Below are positions 45,516-56,100 of a stretch of 61,116 bases of DNA, one piece after another; the first letter of the stretch is position 1; each line of letters begins with the position of its first letter. A program made the translations under genes and the position numbers. A model generated the notes under the pieces. That model was not told the origin of the DNA, did no database searches, and was given only the letters and a program-made list of their open reading frames with translations. Origin of the DNA: Alphaproteobacteria bacterium (GTDB lineage: Bacteria; Pseudomonadota; Alphaproteobacteria; Sphingomonadales; Sphingomonadaceae); the NCBI GenBank assembly GCA_019239415.1, contig JAFAZW010000048.1:1-61116 (forward strand), given 5' to 3'.

Positions 45516-47533
45516 ATCGTCTTGGTCGGCGGCCTGCGCGGATTGTTCGCCTTGCCCTCGGCGGCCGCGTTGTCGGACTGCTTCGGCTCCGCGGGCCGGG
45601 AGGGCTTCTCGGGCGGCACCCATTTCTCCGCGCGCCGCGCCATGCGCTCGGAAATGGTCCCGCCCCATTGCTCCTCGAGGGCGGCGAGCGCCGCCATCGC
45701 CTTGCCCTTGTCGAACAGGTACGTCAGCACGTCGCGGCAGGCCGGGGCCGCGACGCTGGCGCCCCAGCCGCCATGCTCGACGATCACCGCGCAGGCATAT
45801 CGCGGCTTGTCGGCCGGCGCGAAGCCGACGAACAGCGAATGGTCGCGCATCTTCCAGGCCAGGCTCTCGTTCGAGCGGACGCCGCCCGAATTGCGCTCCG
45901 CCATGGTGATCCGGCGGACCTGGGCGGTGCCGGTCTTGCCGGCGAGCAGCACGCCGTCGACCGGCAGCTTGGCGACGCCGGCGGTGCCGGCACGGTTGAC
46001 GACGTCGCGCATCGCCGCGCGGACGAGGTCGAGATGCTCGGGCGTCACCGGCAGCGCCGCCGGTTCGGGGATGGTCTTCGTCCGCACGATCCGCGGGCTC
46101 ACCGCCCTGCCGCTGGCGATCCGCGCCGCCATCGTCGCCAGCTGCAGCGGGTTCACCAGCACGTTCCCCTGGCCGATCGACATGTTGATCGTGTCGTACA
46201 TCTCCCACTTGCGATGGTATTTCGCCTGCATCCACTGCGGGTCGGGAACGGTGCCGTACCGCTGCGTCGGCACCGGCAGGTCGAACTTCTCGCCGAAGCC
46301 CATGCGGTGCGCCATCGAGGCGATCACCTCCGGCCCGGCCTGCAGGCTGGTATGGTAGAAATAGGTGTCGCAGCTCTTCTCGATCGCCTCGTGCATCGCC
46401 AGCGTGCCGTGATGCTTGTCGCAGTGGAAGATGGCGTTGCCGACGCGGTAGGCGCCGGTGCAGGTGACGGTCGCCTTGGGGTTGATGCCCTTTTCGAGAA
46501 AGGCGAGCGACATCAAGGGCTTGATGGTCGAGCCCGACGGGTAGAGGCCCTGCATCACCTTGTTGATCATCGGATGGCGCTCATCGGCGGCCATCATGTC
46601 CCAGGTGCGGTGGCTGATCCCCGCGGAGAATTCGTTCGGGTCGTAAGCCGGCATCGACGCCATGGCGAGGATCTCGCCCGTGTTGCAGTCGAGCACGACG
46701 ATCGAGCCGGATTCGTCGCCGAGCCGCCGCGCCGCATAGCTGTGCAGGCCGATGTCGATGGTGAGCGGCAGGATGCCGCCCGGCTGGTCGGACAAGGTCG
46801 AGAGCTCCTTGACGAGCTTGCCGCGTGCCGTGACCTCGATCCGCTGCTGCCCCGGCGTGCCGCGCAGCCGATGCTCCATCGTCTTCTCGATCTCGTCCTT
46901 GCCGATCTTGAAGCCCGGCGCGATCAGCAGCGGGTTCTTCTGCTCCGCCTCATAGTCGGTCTTGTTGGGCGTCCCCACATAGCCGGTAAGGTGCGCGACG
47001 GCGGCGCCCTCGGGGTAGAAGCGCGAGAAGGAGCGAAGCGGCGAGACGCCGGGCAGCTCCGGCAGGCGGATGGTGAGCGCGGCGTACTTCTCGAACGACA
47101 GGTTCTCCGCGACCGGCACCGGCTGGTAGCCGGCGGCGTCCTGGAGCTGCTCCTTGATCCGCTCGACCTGGTCGGGGGTCAGCTCGAGCAGCTCGGTCAG
47201 CGCGCCGAGGATGCGGTCCGGCTCCTTCAGGCGATCCGGGATGAGGTCGACGCGGAAGTCGGAGCGGTTGATGGCGATCGGCTGGTTGTCGCGGTCGACG
47301 ATCCAGCCGCGCCGCGGCGGGATCAGCCGCGCCTGGACGCGGTTGGATTCCGAGAGGAGCTTGTACTTCTCGTTCTGCTCGATCGAGAGATAGGCCATGC
47401 GCGCGCCGAGCGCCGTCGCCATCAGGCCCTGCGCGCCGCCCAGCACCAGCGCGCGGCGGGTGAAGGTGAAGACCTGGCTGTTCTCCGTGAGGAGCGGCTT
47501 CCTGACCTTCGATCTCATCGGGCGAGTCGCCAT
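45512..47533 (-). CDS. mrdA: Penicillin-binding protein 2 (peptidoglycan DD-transpeptidase)
   Basis: A 673-residue elongasome transpeptidase. An N-terminal membrane anchor (about residues 24-46) is followed by the pedestal domain and the transpeptidase domain. Catalytic motifs are the SxxK box in YPSGSTIKPLMS, SxN-type SCDTYFYHTS and KTGTAQ. A Pro/Lys/Asn-rich tail follows. ATG 47533 is annotated. ATG 47518, which overlaps the mreD stop, is an equally possible start and would be 668 residues. Neighbours mreBCD and rodA confirm the role. Confidence 0.95.
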   Translation of the reverse strand: MATRPMRSKVRKPLLTENSQVFTFTRRALVLGGAQGLMATALGARMAYLSIEQNEKYKLLSESNRVQARLIPPRRGWIVDRDNQPIAINRSDFRVDLIPDRLKEPDRILGALTELLELTPDQVERIKEQLQDAAGYQPVPVAENLSFEKYAALTIRLPELPGVSPLRSFSRFYPEGAAVAHLTGYVGTPNKTDYEAEQKNPLLIAPGFKIGKDEIEKTMEHRLRGTPGQQRIEVTARGKLVKELSTLSDQPGGILPLTIDIGLHSYAARRLGDESGSIVVLDCNTGEILAMASMPAYDPNEFSAGISHRTWDMMAADERHPMINKVMQGLYPSGSTIKPLMSLAFLEKGINPKATVTCTGAYRVGNAIFHCDKHHGTLAMHEAIEKSCDTYFYHTSLQAGPEVIASMAHRMGFGEKFDLPVPTQRYGTVPDPQWMQAKYHRKWEMYDTINMSIGQGNVLVNPLQLATMAARIASGRAVSPRIVRTKTIPEPAALPVTPEHLDLVRAAMRDVVNRAGTAGVAKLPVDGVLLAGKTGTAQVRRITMAERNSGGVRSNESLAWKMRDHSLFVGFAPADKPRYACAVIVEHGGWGASVAAPACRDVLTYLFDKGKAMAALAALEEQWGGTISERMARRAEKWVPPEKPSRPAEPKQSDNAAAEGKANNPRRPPTKTI

Positions 47534-48030
47534 CTGTCGAGCCCTACGACGACGAGGGCTACCAGTGGGTAAGCGAGGATCGAGAGGATCAGTTGCGGCA
47601 ACGCGACGACGATCGGCGCCTGGCTGCCCATCATATGCGCCACGTACCAGGCGCCGGCGGTGTAGAGGGCGATCGCCACCGAGGCGAACAGCCAGTCGGT
47701 CCAATAATCCCGCCAGCCCGAGCGGCTGTCGACGAAATCGAAGGCGAGGAAGGTGAGGGTCCACAGCGCCATCGACTGGCCGAGCGGGTGCCCGGCCATC
47801 AGGTCGTCGAACAGGCCAAGCGGCAGCGCGACGTGGGCGGCCCAGATTTCCGGCCGGAGCAGCCGCCAGGCGAGGAGCACGAGATAGGCGAAGTCGGGGA
47901 CGAGCGGCGTCGTGACGACGAAGGGGAGGGCGTTGAGCAGCGAGGCGAACAAAGTCGTCAGGAGCGGCACCCAGCGCTGGCGGAAGCCGAGCATGGCGAG
48001 GTCGCGGCGGGAGCCGGCGATGCGGCTCAT
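47515..48030 (-). CDS. mreD: Rod shape-determining protein MreD
   Basis: A 171-residue integral membrane protein with five or six hydrophobic helices. It is short, poorly conserved and recognised chiefly from its place between mreC and mrdA and from the GLFDDLMAGHPLGQSMALWTLTFLAFD segment, a typical MreD motif. It overlaps both mreC (start) and mrdA (stop) by a few bases, so the whole set is coupled. Confidence 0.9.
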   Translation of the reverse strand: MSRIAGSRRDLAMLGFRQRWVPLLTTLFASLLNALPFVVTTPLVPDFAYLVLLAWRLLRPEIWAAHVALPLGLFDDLMAGHPLGQSMALWTLTFLAFDFVDSRSGWRDYWTDWLFASVAIALYTAGAWYVAHMMGSQAPIVVALPQLILSILAYPLVALVVVGLDRWRLAR

Positions 48031-48926
48031 TGCTGCGCCGCCTCCACCGCCTGCTGGGTCTGCGGGCTCAAGGGCTTGTCGGCGAGGGGCTGGGCGATGG
48101 GCAGCACCATGGCGAAGTCGATCCGCGACGGGTCGGCGAGCGGCTTGGCGATCGTCCGGTCCTTCTGCACCGCCGCGATGACGGCGACGGGTATGCCGGG
48201 CGGATAGACGCCGCCGATGCCGGATGTGACCAGCACGTCGCCGCGCCGGAACGGGTTCTGGCCGACTTCGAGCGTCTTCAAGTCGATCGTGCCGTCGCCA
48301 TGGCCGACCGCGAGCGCCGGCGTGCCATCGCGGACGAGGCGGACGGGGACGCTGCTCGCCGGATCGCTGACGAGGAGGGCGCGGCTGGCGAAGTGCCCGG
48401 TCTCGATGACGCGGCCGATCAGCCCTTCGGCGGCCCGCACCGGCTCGCCGACGCGGATGCCGGCGCCGCTGCCGGCCGAGAGGGTGGCGAGCCGGCGGAT
48501 CGAGGTAAAGGAGGAGCCGACGATGCGGGTGACGGCGACCGTCCCCGGATTGTCCTGGTCGAGCTTCAGGAGGGCGCGCAGGTGCCGGTTCTCGCCTTCG
48601 ACGACCCGCGCCTGGATGAGGCGCTGGCGCTCGGCGGCGAGCTGCTTCCTCAAGTCGGCATTCTGCGACCCCGCCTGGAAATAGTCGCGGACGCTGCCGC
48701 CGATGCCGCCGAAGAAGTTGACGACGCCGCGCCCGCCGGCGGTGATCGGCCTGGTGACGTCGAGCGAGGCGCCCTTCAGCGCCGCGAAGCCGGTCGGGTC
48801 GACGACCGCGACGAGCAGCAGCAGCACCGCGAACATGACTCCGGCGACGGCGATGACGTAGCCGAAGAACAGACCATATTGCGCCCGCCTGGAGAAGCCG
48901 GGGCGCCGGGTGGAGGGCGGCGCCAT
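48027..48926 (-). CDS. mreC: Rod shape-determining protein MreC
   Basis: A 299-residue inner-membrane protein with a single N-terminal helix (about residues 18-42), a periplasmic coiled coil (about 80-115, LRKQLAAERQRLIQARVVEGENRHL) and the beta-barrel domain with the conserved GLIGRVIETG and GDVLVTSGIGGVYPPGIPVA motifs. It scaffolds PBP2 and RodA to MreB. It ends in a short Pro/Gln-rich tail. It starts 20 bases after the mreB stop. Confidence 0.94.
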   Translation of the reverse strand: MAPPSTRRPGFSRRAQYGLFFGYVIAVAGVMFAVLLLLVAVVDPTGFAALKGASLDVTRPITAGGRGVVNFFGGIGGSVRDYFQAGSQNADLRKQLAAERQRLIQARVVEGENRHLRALLKLDQDNPGTVAVTRIVGSSFTSIRRLATLSAGSGAGIRVGEPVRAAEGLIGRVIETGHFASRALLVSDPASSVPVRLVRDGTPALAVGHGDGTIDLKTLEVGQNPFRRGDVLVTSGIGGVYPPGIPVAVIAAVQKDRTIAKPLADPSRIDFAMVLPIAQPLADKPLSPQTQQAVEAAQQ

Positions 48927-48946
48927 CGCCTAAAGCCCCTTTCGCC

Positions 48947-50086
<1,140 letters not shown>

Positions 50087-50133
50087 TTAACAAGGCTCGC
50101 GGGATAGAGCTGGTTGGGCTAGACCGAGGCGCC

Positions 50134-51948
50134 ATGTCAATACGCCGCCTGCCCGAACATGTCGTCAACCGGATCGCCGCGGGTGAAGTGGTGGAAAGAC
50201 CGGCCAGCGCGTTGAAGGAGCTGGTCGAAAACGCGATCGACGCGGGCGCCACGCGGATCGCCGTGCGTCTCGCCGCCGGCGGGATCGAGCGGATCGAAGT
50301 GGTCGACGACGGCTGCGGCATGACGCCCGCGGACATGGCGCTGGCGCTGGAGCGGCACGCGACGTCGAAGCTGCCGGACGATGCGATCGAGGCGGTGGCG
50401 ACCCTGGGCTTCCGCGGCGAGGCCCTGCCTTCCATCGCCAGCGTGGCCCGGCTGACGGTGGAGAGCCGGGTGCGCGGCGCCGACGGCTGGAGCCGCATCG
50501 TCGACAACGGCAAGCTGGCAGGGGAGGGGCCGGCCGCGCTGCCGCCGGGCACCCGCATCCTGGTGGAGGATCTGTTCGCCCGGGTGCCGGCGCGGCGCAA
50601 GTTCCTGCGCTCGAACCGTTCGGAATATGCCGCCTGCGTCGACGTGCTGAAGCGGCTGGCGATGGCGCGGCCGGACGTCGGCTTCACGCTCGAGCATGAC
50701 GGACGGCGCACCCTCTCGGTCCAGCCGCGGGAGGATCGGCCGGCGCGGGTCGCGGCGCTGACCGACCGTGCGCTGCACGAGAGCAGCGTCGCCGTCGATT
50801 ACGACCGCGGCCCAGTGCGGCTCGGCGGCGTCGCCGGCCTCCCGACCTTCAACCGCGGCGTCGCCGACCATCAATTCCTGTTCGTCAACGGCCGGCCGGT
50901 GAAGGACCGGCTGCTGATCGGCTCGGTGCGGGCGGCCTATCAGGACCTGCTGGCGCGGGACCGGCACCCGGTGGTGGCCCTGTTCGTCGAGGTGCCGCCC
51001 GGCGAGGTGGACGTGAACGTCCACCCGGCCAAGACCGAAGTGCGCTTCCGCGAGCCGAGCCTGATCCGGGGCCTGATCGTCGGCGGCCTGCGCCATGCTT
51101 TGGATTCGGCCGGGTTTCGGAGCGCGCAGCCGGCGGCCGTGAACGTCGGTTGGCAAGCCCCCTCTCCCCAGGAGGGGGAGCGCTGGGGTGAGGGCGTTCG
51201 GCCTCTTCAGGAGAGGCTCTACGACCAGAGCCCGTCCTCGTATGTGGGAACCCCCTCACCCTATCCCTCTCCCCGCTGGGGAGAGGGGACTTTGCGGGAA
51301 GGGCGCAGCGACTTCCTTCCCGCCGCCCGCGCCGAGGCGGCGCATGCGCCGCCGCCCGGGGCGGCGCGCTTCCCGCTCGGCGTCGCGCGGGGACAGGTCG
51401 CCGCCACCTATATCGTCGCCGAGGCGGAGGACGGGCTCGTCCTCGTCGACCAGCATGCCGCCCACGAGCGGCTGGTGCTGGAGCGGATGCGCCGCGCCAT
51501 GGCCAATGGCGGCGTGGCGCGCCAGGCGCTGCTGCTCCCCGAGGTGGTCGAGCTGGACGAGACCGCCTGCGACCGGCTGGAGGGGCGGCTGGCGGAGCTG
51601 GCCGAGATGGGTCTCGAGCTCGAGCGGTTCGGCCCGCGCGCGATGCTGGTACGCGCGACGCCGGCCCTGCTCGGCAGCGGCGACGTCCAGGGCCTCGTCA
51701 CCGACCTCGCCGACGAGCTTGCCGCCTATGACGAGGCGCTCTCGTTGAAGGAGCGGCTCGACCATGTCGCCGCGACCATGGCCTGCCACGGGTCGGTCCG
51801 CGCCGGCCGCATCCTCTCGGTCGCCGAGATGAACGCGCTGCTCCGCGAGATGGAGGTCACCCCCCATAGCGGCCAGTGCAACCACGGCCGCCCGACCTGG
51901 GTGAAGCTCGCCCACGGCGACATCGAGAAGCTGTTCGGGCGGAAATGA
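50134..51948 (+). CDS. mutL: DNA mismatch repair protein MutL (with in-frame palindromic insert)
   Basis: A 604-residue mismatch-repair ATPase/endonuclease. GHKL ATPase motifs are VENAIDAGAT, DDGCGM and LGFRGEALPSIASVA. The C-terminal endonuclease motif DQHAAHERLVLE and the QCNHGRPT zinc-site segment are present, so it is a nicking-type MutL as in bacteria lacking MutH. Residues 342-385, in the variable linker, are encoded by a palindromic element (51158-51290) and are Pro/Gly/Glu-rich (ERWGEGVRPL, SPRWGEGTLREG). ATG 50134 fits the conserved N-terminus MSIRRLPEHVVNRIAAGEV. Confidence 0.95.
   Translation: MSIRRLPEHVVNRIAAGEVVERPASALKELVENAIDAGATRIAVRLAAGGIERIEVVDDGCGMTPADMALALERHATSKLPDDAIEAVATLGFRGEALPSIASVARLTVESRVRGADGWSRIVDNGKLAGEGPAALPPGTRILVEDLFARVPARRKFLRSNRSEYAACVDVLKRLAMARPDVGFTLEHDGRRTLSVQPREDRPARVAALTDRALHESSVAVDYDRGPVRLGGVAGLPTFNRGVADHQFLFVNGRPVKDRLLIGSVRAAYQDLLARDRHPVVALFVEVPPGEVDVNVHPAKTEVRFREPSLIRGLIVGGLRHALDSAGFRSAQPAAVNVGWQAPSPQEGERWGEGVRPLQERLYDQSPSSYVGTPSPYPSPRWGEGTLREGRSDFLPAARAEAAHAPPPGAARFPLGVARGQVAATYIVAEAEDGLVLVDQHAAHERLVLERMRRAMANGGVARQALLLPEVVELDETACDRLEGRLAELAEMGLELERFGPRAMLVRATPALLGSGDVQGLVTDLADELAAYDEALSLKERLDHVAATMACHGSVRAGRILSVAEMNALLREMEVTPHSGQCNHGRPTWVKLAHGDIEKLFGRK
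51158..51290. repeat. CCCCTCTCCCC palindromic element inside mutL
   Basis: A 133-base element with outer arms CCCCTCTCCCCAGGAGGGGGAGCGCTGGGGTGAGGG and CCCTCACCCTATCCCTCTCCCCGCTGGGGAGAGGGG, read through in frame without a stop. Length and arm layout resemble the CTCCCC elements at 15223-15360 and 22447-22579. Confidence 0.85.
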
Positions 51949-52004
51949 TGCTTGGGCAAAGGGAGGCGCAGCCGGTACAGCGGCGTCCAGCCACAGGAGG
52001 CCGA

Positions 52005-52337
52005 ATGTCCGCTTACCTCACGCTGGCCGTTGCAATTGTGGCCGAGGTCATAGCGACCTCAGCGCTTAAGGCTTCCGAGGGCTTCACCCGTCCATGGCCC
52101 GCCGCAATCGTGGTGCTGGGATATGTTTCCGCCTTTTATGCATTGTCGCTGACTTTGAAGTCGATGCCGATCGGAATCGCTTACGGTCTTTGGTCGGCCG
52201 TCGGCATTGTCCTCATCTCGGCGGTCGGGTGGATCGCTTTTCGTCAGAAGCTCGATCTGGCAGCGATGACCGGTCTCCTCCTGATCATAGCCGGCGTGCT
52301 GGTGGTGAACCTCTTATCGAAAACCACGCATCTTTGA
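52005..52337 (+). CDS. Small multidrug resistance (SMR) family transporter
   Basis: A 110-residue four-helix inner-membrane exporter of the EmrE type, working as a dimer and exchanging protons for cationic toxic compounds. The essential Glu14 is in place (MSAYLTLAVAIVAEV), followed by ALKASEGF and the helix 3 motif GIAYGLWSAVGIVLI. AGGAGG (51996-52000) precedes ATG 52005. Its base composition is less GC-rich than mutL upstream, so it may be part of a transferred segment with the next gene. Substrates cannot be predicted. Confidence 0.9.
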   Translation: MSAYLTLAVAIVAEVIATSALKASEGFTRPWPAAIVVLGYVSAFYALSLTLKSMPIGIAYGLWSAVGIVLISAVGWIAFRQKLDLAAMTGLLLIIAGVLVVNLLSKTTHL

Positions 52338-52437
52338 ACATCCAAGGACGATCATGGTATCGGCTGGTGCCACGGTCTATGGTGTAGCCTAACGCGCAGC
52401 GACTCGGGTCCGAGGCGCAGGGCGAGGAGGGAGGCCG

Positions 52438-53067
52438 GTGCACATCCGCTTGGATGCGAACTGGGTGGAGGCGATCGCTGCGACAGCGACATTTCTCGTG
52501 GCGCTGCTTGTCTTTCTCGAGGCCCGAAAAATCCGGCGCACGGAGGGCATCCTCAGGCAGAACCAGGCGTGGAACGACTTCGGGAATGCCGTGGCAACTC
52601 TCGAAGACCAGGCGATGGAGAGGATATTGCTCGGTCGGGAACCCGCCGACCCACCGCGTACTGCGCGGGAGTCGTTCCTGCTCATGTCTTTTTTCAATGT
52701 CGTCAGCAGCGATTACAGCGCCTTTAGGGTCGGAGCGATCGATCCGCGATATGTGGTTCACTCGCTAACCTTCGCGGCAGAGGTCGTCATCCGAAATCAG
52801 GCCTGGGTTTTCGGCTTTCTCAACCGCCATGGCTACGACGCCGGGTTCGTTCGGATGTTGGCGATCATCGCCGTCACCGGACTTGACGTCGACCGCCGTA
52901 ACCGCGCGTTGCGACACGAACTGCGGGCGCTCTCGTGGCTGGCACGAACCTGCGGGCCGAAGGTCCAGGCTTGGCTTCGCAAAGGTTTCGAGGCGCCACA
53001 AATCGCGCAGCTCTGTCAGCAGAAGCATTCTGCGCCTGCCGCAGGCGATACCCGGATGGAAGCCTGA
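52438..53067 (+). CDS. Hypothetical protein with N-terminal membrane helix
   Basis: A 209-residue protein starting at GTG 52438 after GAGGAGGGAGG. One hydrophobic segment (about residues 10-27, AIAATATFLVALLVFLEA) is followed by charged helical sequence with KIRRTEGILRQNQAWNDFGNAV and a central VVSSDYSAFRVG. It resembles membrane-anchored helical proteins of the DUF4760 kind in layout only; the family is not assigned. Codon use is less GC-biased than the chromosomal average, suggesting acquisition. It is bounded by mutL/SMR on one side and the tricorn gene on the other. Confidence 0.65.
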   Translation: MHIRLDANWVEAIAATATFLVALLVFLEARKIRRTEGILRQNQAWNDFGNAVATLEDQAMERILLGREPADPPRTARESFLLMSFFNVVSSDYSAFRVGAIDPRYVVHSLTFAAEVVIRNQAWVFGFLNRHGYDAGFVRMLAIIAVTGLDVDRRNRALRHELRALSWLARTCGPKVQAWLRKGFEAPQIAQLCQQKHSAPAAGDTRMEA

Positions 53068-53192
53068 TCGCACCGTCCGCACCTGAAGTGAGACCGGCCG
53101 TGCGAAAAGGCGGGACAAATCCCGGCCGTTGACGCCGAGTCGACAAGTGGCCACCAATGCGCCCGCCCGTCCCAGCCCTGTCGGAGGTTTCC

Positions 53193-56100
53193 TTGCGCGC
53201 AGCCCTTCTCGCCACGTCCGCCTTCCTCGCCGTCGTGGCAGCTTCTCCCGCGGAGGCGGCGCCGCGCATCCTCCAGCAGCCGGCGCTGAGCCGCGACCTC
53301 GTCGCCTTCGTCAACGGCGGCGACATCTGGACGGCGCCGCGCGGCGGCGGCCGCGCCGTGCGTATCACCACCGGCGTCGGCGTCGAGAGCGGCCCGCTCT
53401 TCTCGCCGGATGGGCAGACCATCGCCTTCACCGGCGAATATGACGGCAATGTCGACGTCTACACGGTGCCGGCGACCGGCGGGGTGCCGCGGCGGCTGAC
53501 GTGGCATCCGGGCGCGGACGCCGCCGTCGGCTGGTCGCCGGACGGCCGCAGGATCCTGTTCCGCTCCGGCCGCAGCGCGGCGAGCCGCTACACGCAGATT
53601 TTCGAGATCGATGCGAACGGCGGCGTCCCCAAGGCGCTGCCGCTGCCGATGGCCTTTGCCGGCAGCCTCGCCCCGGACGGGCGCAGCATCGCCTACAGCC
53701 CGCTCGCGCCGGCCTTCTCGTTCGACTTCACCAACTACACCGCCTGGGGCAATTATCGCGGCGGCCGCGCGGGGACGATCGCGGTGACCGATCTCGCCAG
53801 CCTCGATACCGTCCAGGTCCCGCACCAGACCGGTTCCGACTTCTCGCCGGTCTGGGCGGGCGGCAAGCTCTACTTCCTGTCGGGGCGGAGCGGCCCGGTC
53901 GGCATCTTCGCCTACGATCCTGCCAGCCGCGCGGTGAGCGAAGTCTATCACAACACCGGGCCCGACATCCGCTCGCTGTCGAGCGACGGCGCCACCCTCG
54001 CCTTCGACCGGCTCGGCGAGCTCTATACCCTCACGCCGGGAGGCGCGCCGCAGCGGATGGCGCTCGAGGTGGACGGCGACATGCCCGACGTCCGGCCGCG
54101 CATCCTGCCCGTCGCGGACCAGGTCGAGAATGTCCGCATCTCGCCGACCGGCCTGCGCGCCGTCGTCGAGGCGCATGGCGAGATCCTGACGCTGCCGGCC
54201 AAGGAAGGCGTGGTGCGCAACCTCACCAACTCGGCCGGCGCCGCCGAGCGCGAGCCGGCGTGGAGCCCGGACGGTCAGTCGATCGCCTATTTCTCCGACG
54301 CGGACGGACTCTACGCGCTCCACGTCGCGTCGCAGAAGAATGGCGGCGAAGGCGAAGGTGCCACCGTGCGGACCTACAGGCTCGCCGCCGAGCCGACTTA
54401 TTACTTCCACCCGGTCTGGTCGCCGGATTCCAGGAAGATCGCCTTCCGCGACAATCATCTGCGCACCTGGGTGCTCGACACCGTCACCGGCCAGCTGCAC
54501 AGCGCCGGCGAGGCCGATGCCTTTGGCGGGTTCGTCGCCAGCGCCGGCGGCCTCGCCTGGTCGCCGGATTCGGAGTGGCTCGTCTATCCGCGGGTCGGGG
54601 CGAACCACATGGCGGTGCTGATGCTCCACTCGCTGGCGACGGGCGCGACGACCCAGATCACCGACCCGATGGCCTTCGCCACCGAACCGGCGTTCGATCG
54701 CGCCGGCAAGTATCTCTACTTCCTCGCCAGCAACAATGCCGGCGCCACCACCCACGGCCTCGACATGACCAGCGACCTCTACCGGCCGAACTGGTCCGTC
54801 TACGCCGTGGCACTGGCGGAGGGGACCCGCTCCCCGGTCGCGCCCGAGCTCAACGACGAGAAGAACCCCGCCGAAGCGGCGGCGGCCGCGCGCGACGCCG
54901 CGGACAAGACGCCGGCCGGCAGGAAGAAGGACGCGAAGCCCGCGCCGGTGCCGGCACCGAAGCCGGTGACCCGCATCGACCTTGCCGGCCTCGGCCCCGA
55001 GGCGATCGCGCGGCGCACCGTCGCGCTGCCGCTGCCGGCGGCGAACTACCAGTCGTTGCAGAGCGGGAAACCGGGCACGCTCTATCTGCTGCGGGCCTCC
55101 GAGACCCCGGACGCGGAGGGCGACGGCGGCGGAACTCTCATTCGATGGACCGCGGAGGACAAGAAGAGCGAGACGCTCGCCGAGCGGGTTGTCGAATTCG
55201 AGCTCAGCGCCGACGGGCAGAAGCTGCTCCTCGCCTTCGCGCCGTCGGGTGGGGGGGCGGGCGCCGCGCCCGGGGGCCCGCGCCCCCGGCCGACCTACAT
55301 GATCACCGCCGCCGACAAGCCGGTGAAGCCGGGCGATCCCGAAGGCCGGCTGAAGCTCGAGACGCTTCAGGTCCGCGTCGACCCGCAGGCGGAGTGGGCG
55401 CAGATGTACCGCGAGGTGTGGCGGATCGAGCGCGCCTATTTCTACGACCCCGCCTTCCACGGCTACGACACCAGGGCCGCCGAGCAGCGCCTCGCCGCCT
55501 ATCTGCCCGCCCTGCAGTCGCGCTCGGACCTCAATTACCTGTTCCAGGAGATGCTGACCGGCTTCTCGGTCGGGCATCTGCGCGGCTCGGGCGGAGCGAT
55601 CCCGTCGGCGCGGCGCGTGCCGGGCGGGCTGCTCGGCGCCGACTACGCGGTCCGCGGGGGGCGGACCTGCATCGCCAAGATCTACGACGGCGGCAGCTGG
55701 TCGCCGGACGCCAAGGCGCCGCTGGCCCAGCCGGGCCTCGGCATTCGGGTCGGCGATTGCATCCTGGCGGTGAACGGCACGCCCGTCACCGGGGACGCGG
55801 ACATCCAGCAGCCGCTCGAGGGCCTGGCGGGCCAGGCGGTGGTGCTGCGCATCGCTCCCGCCTCCGGCGCGCCGGCGCGCGAGGTAACGGTGGTGCCGGT
55901 GGCGAGCGAGGCGCGGCTCCGCAACCTCGACTGGATCGACGCCAACCGGCGCCGCGTCGCCGAGCTGTCGGGCGGGAAGCTCGCCTACGTCTACCTGCCG
56001 GACACGGGCAGTGGCGGCTTCACCAGCTTCAACCGTTATTATTTCGCGCAGACCGACAAGCAGGGCGCGATCGTCGACGAGCGCTTCAACGCCGGCGGCC

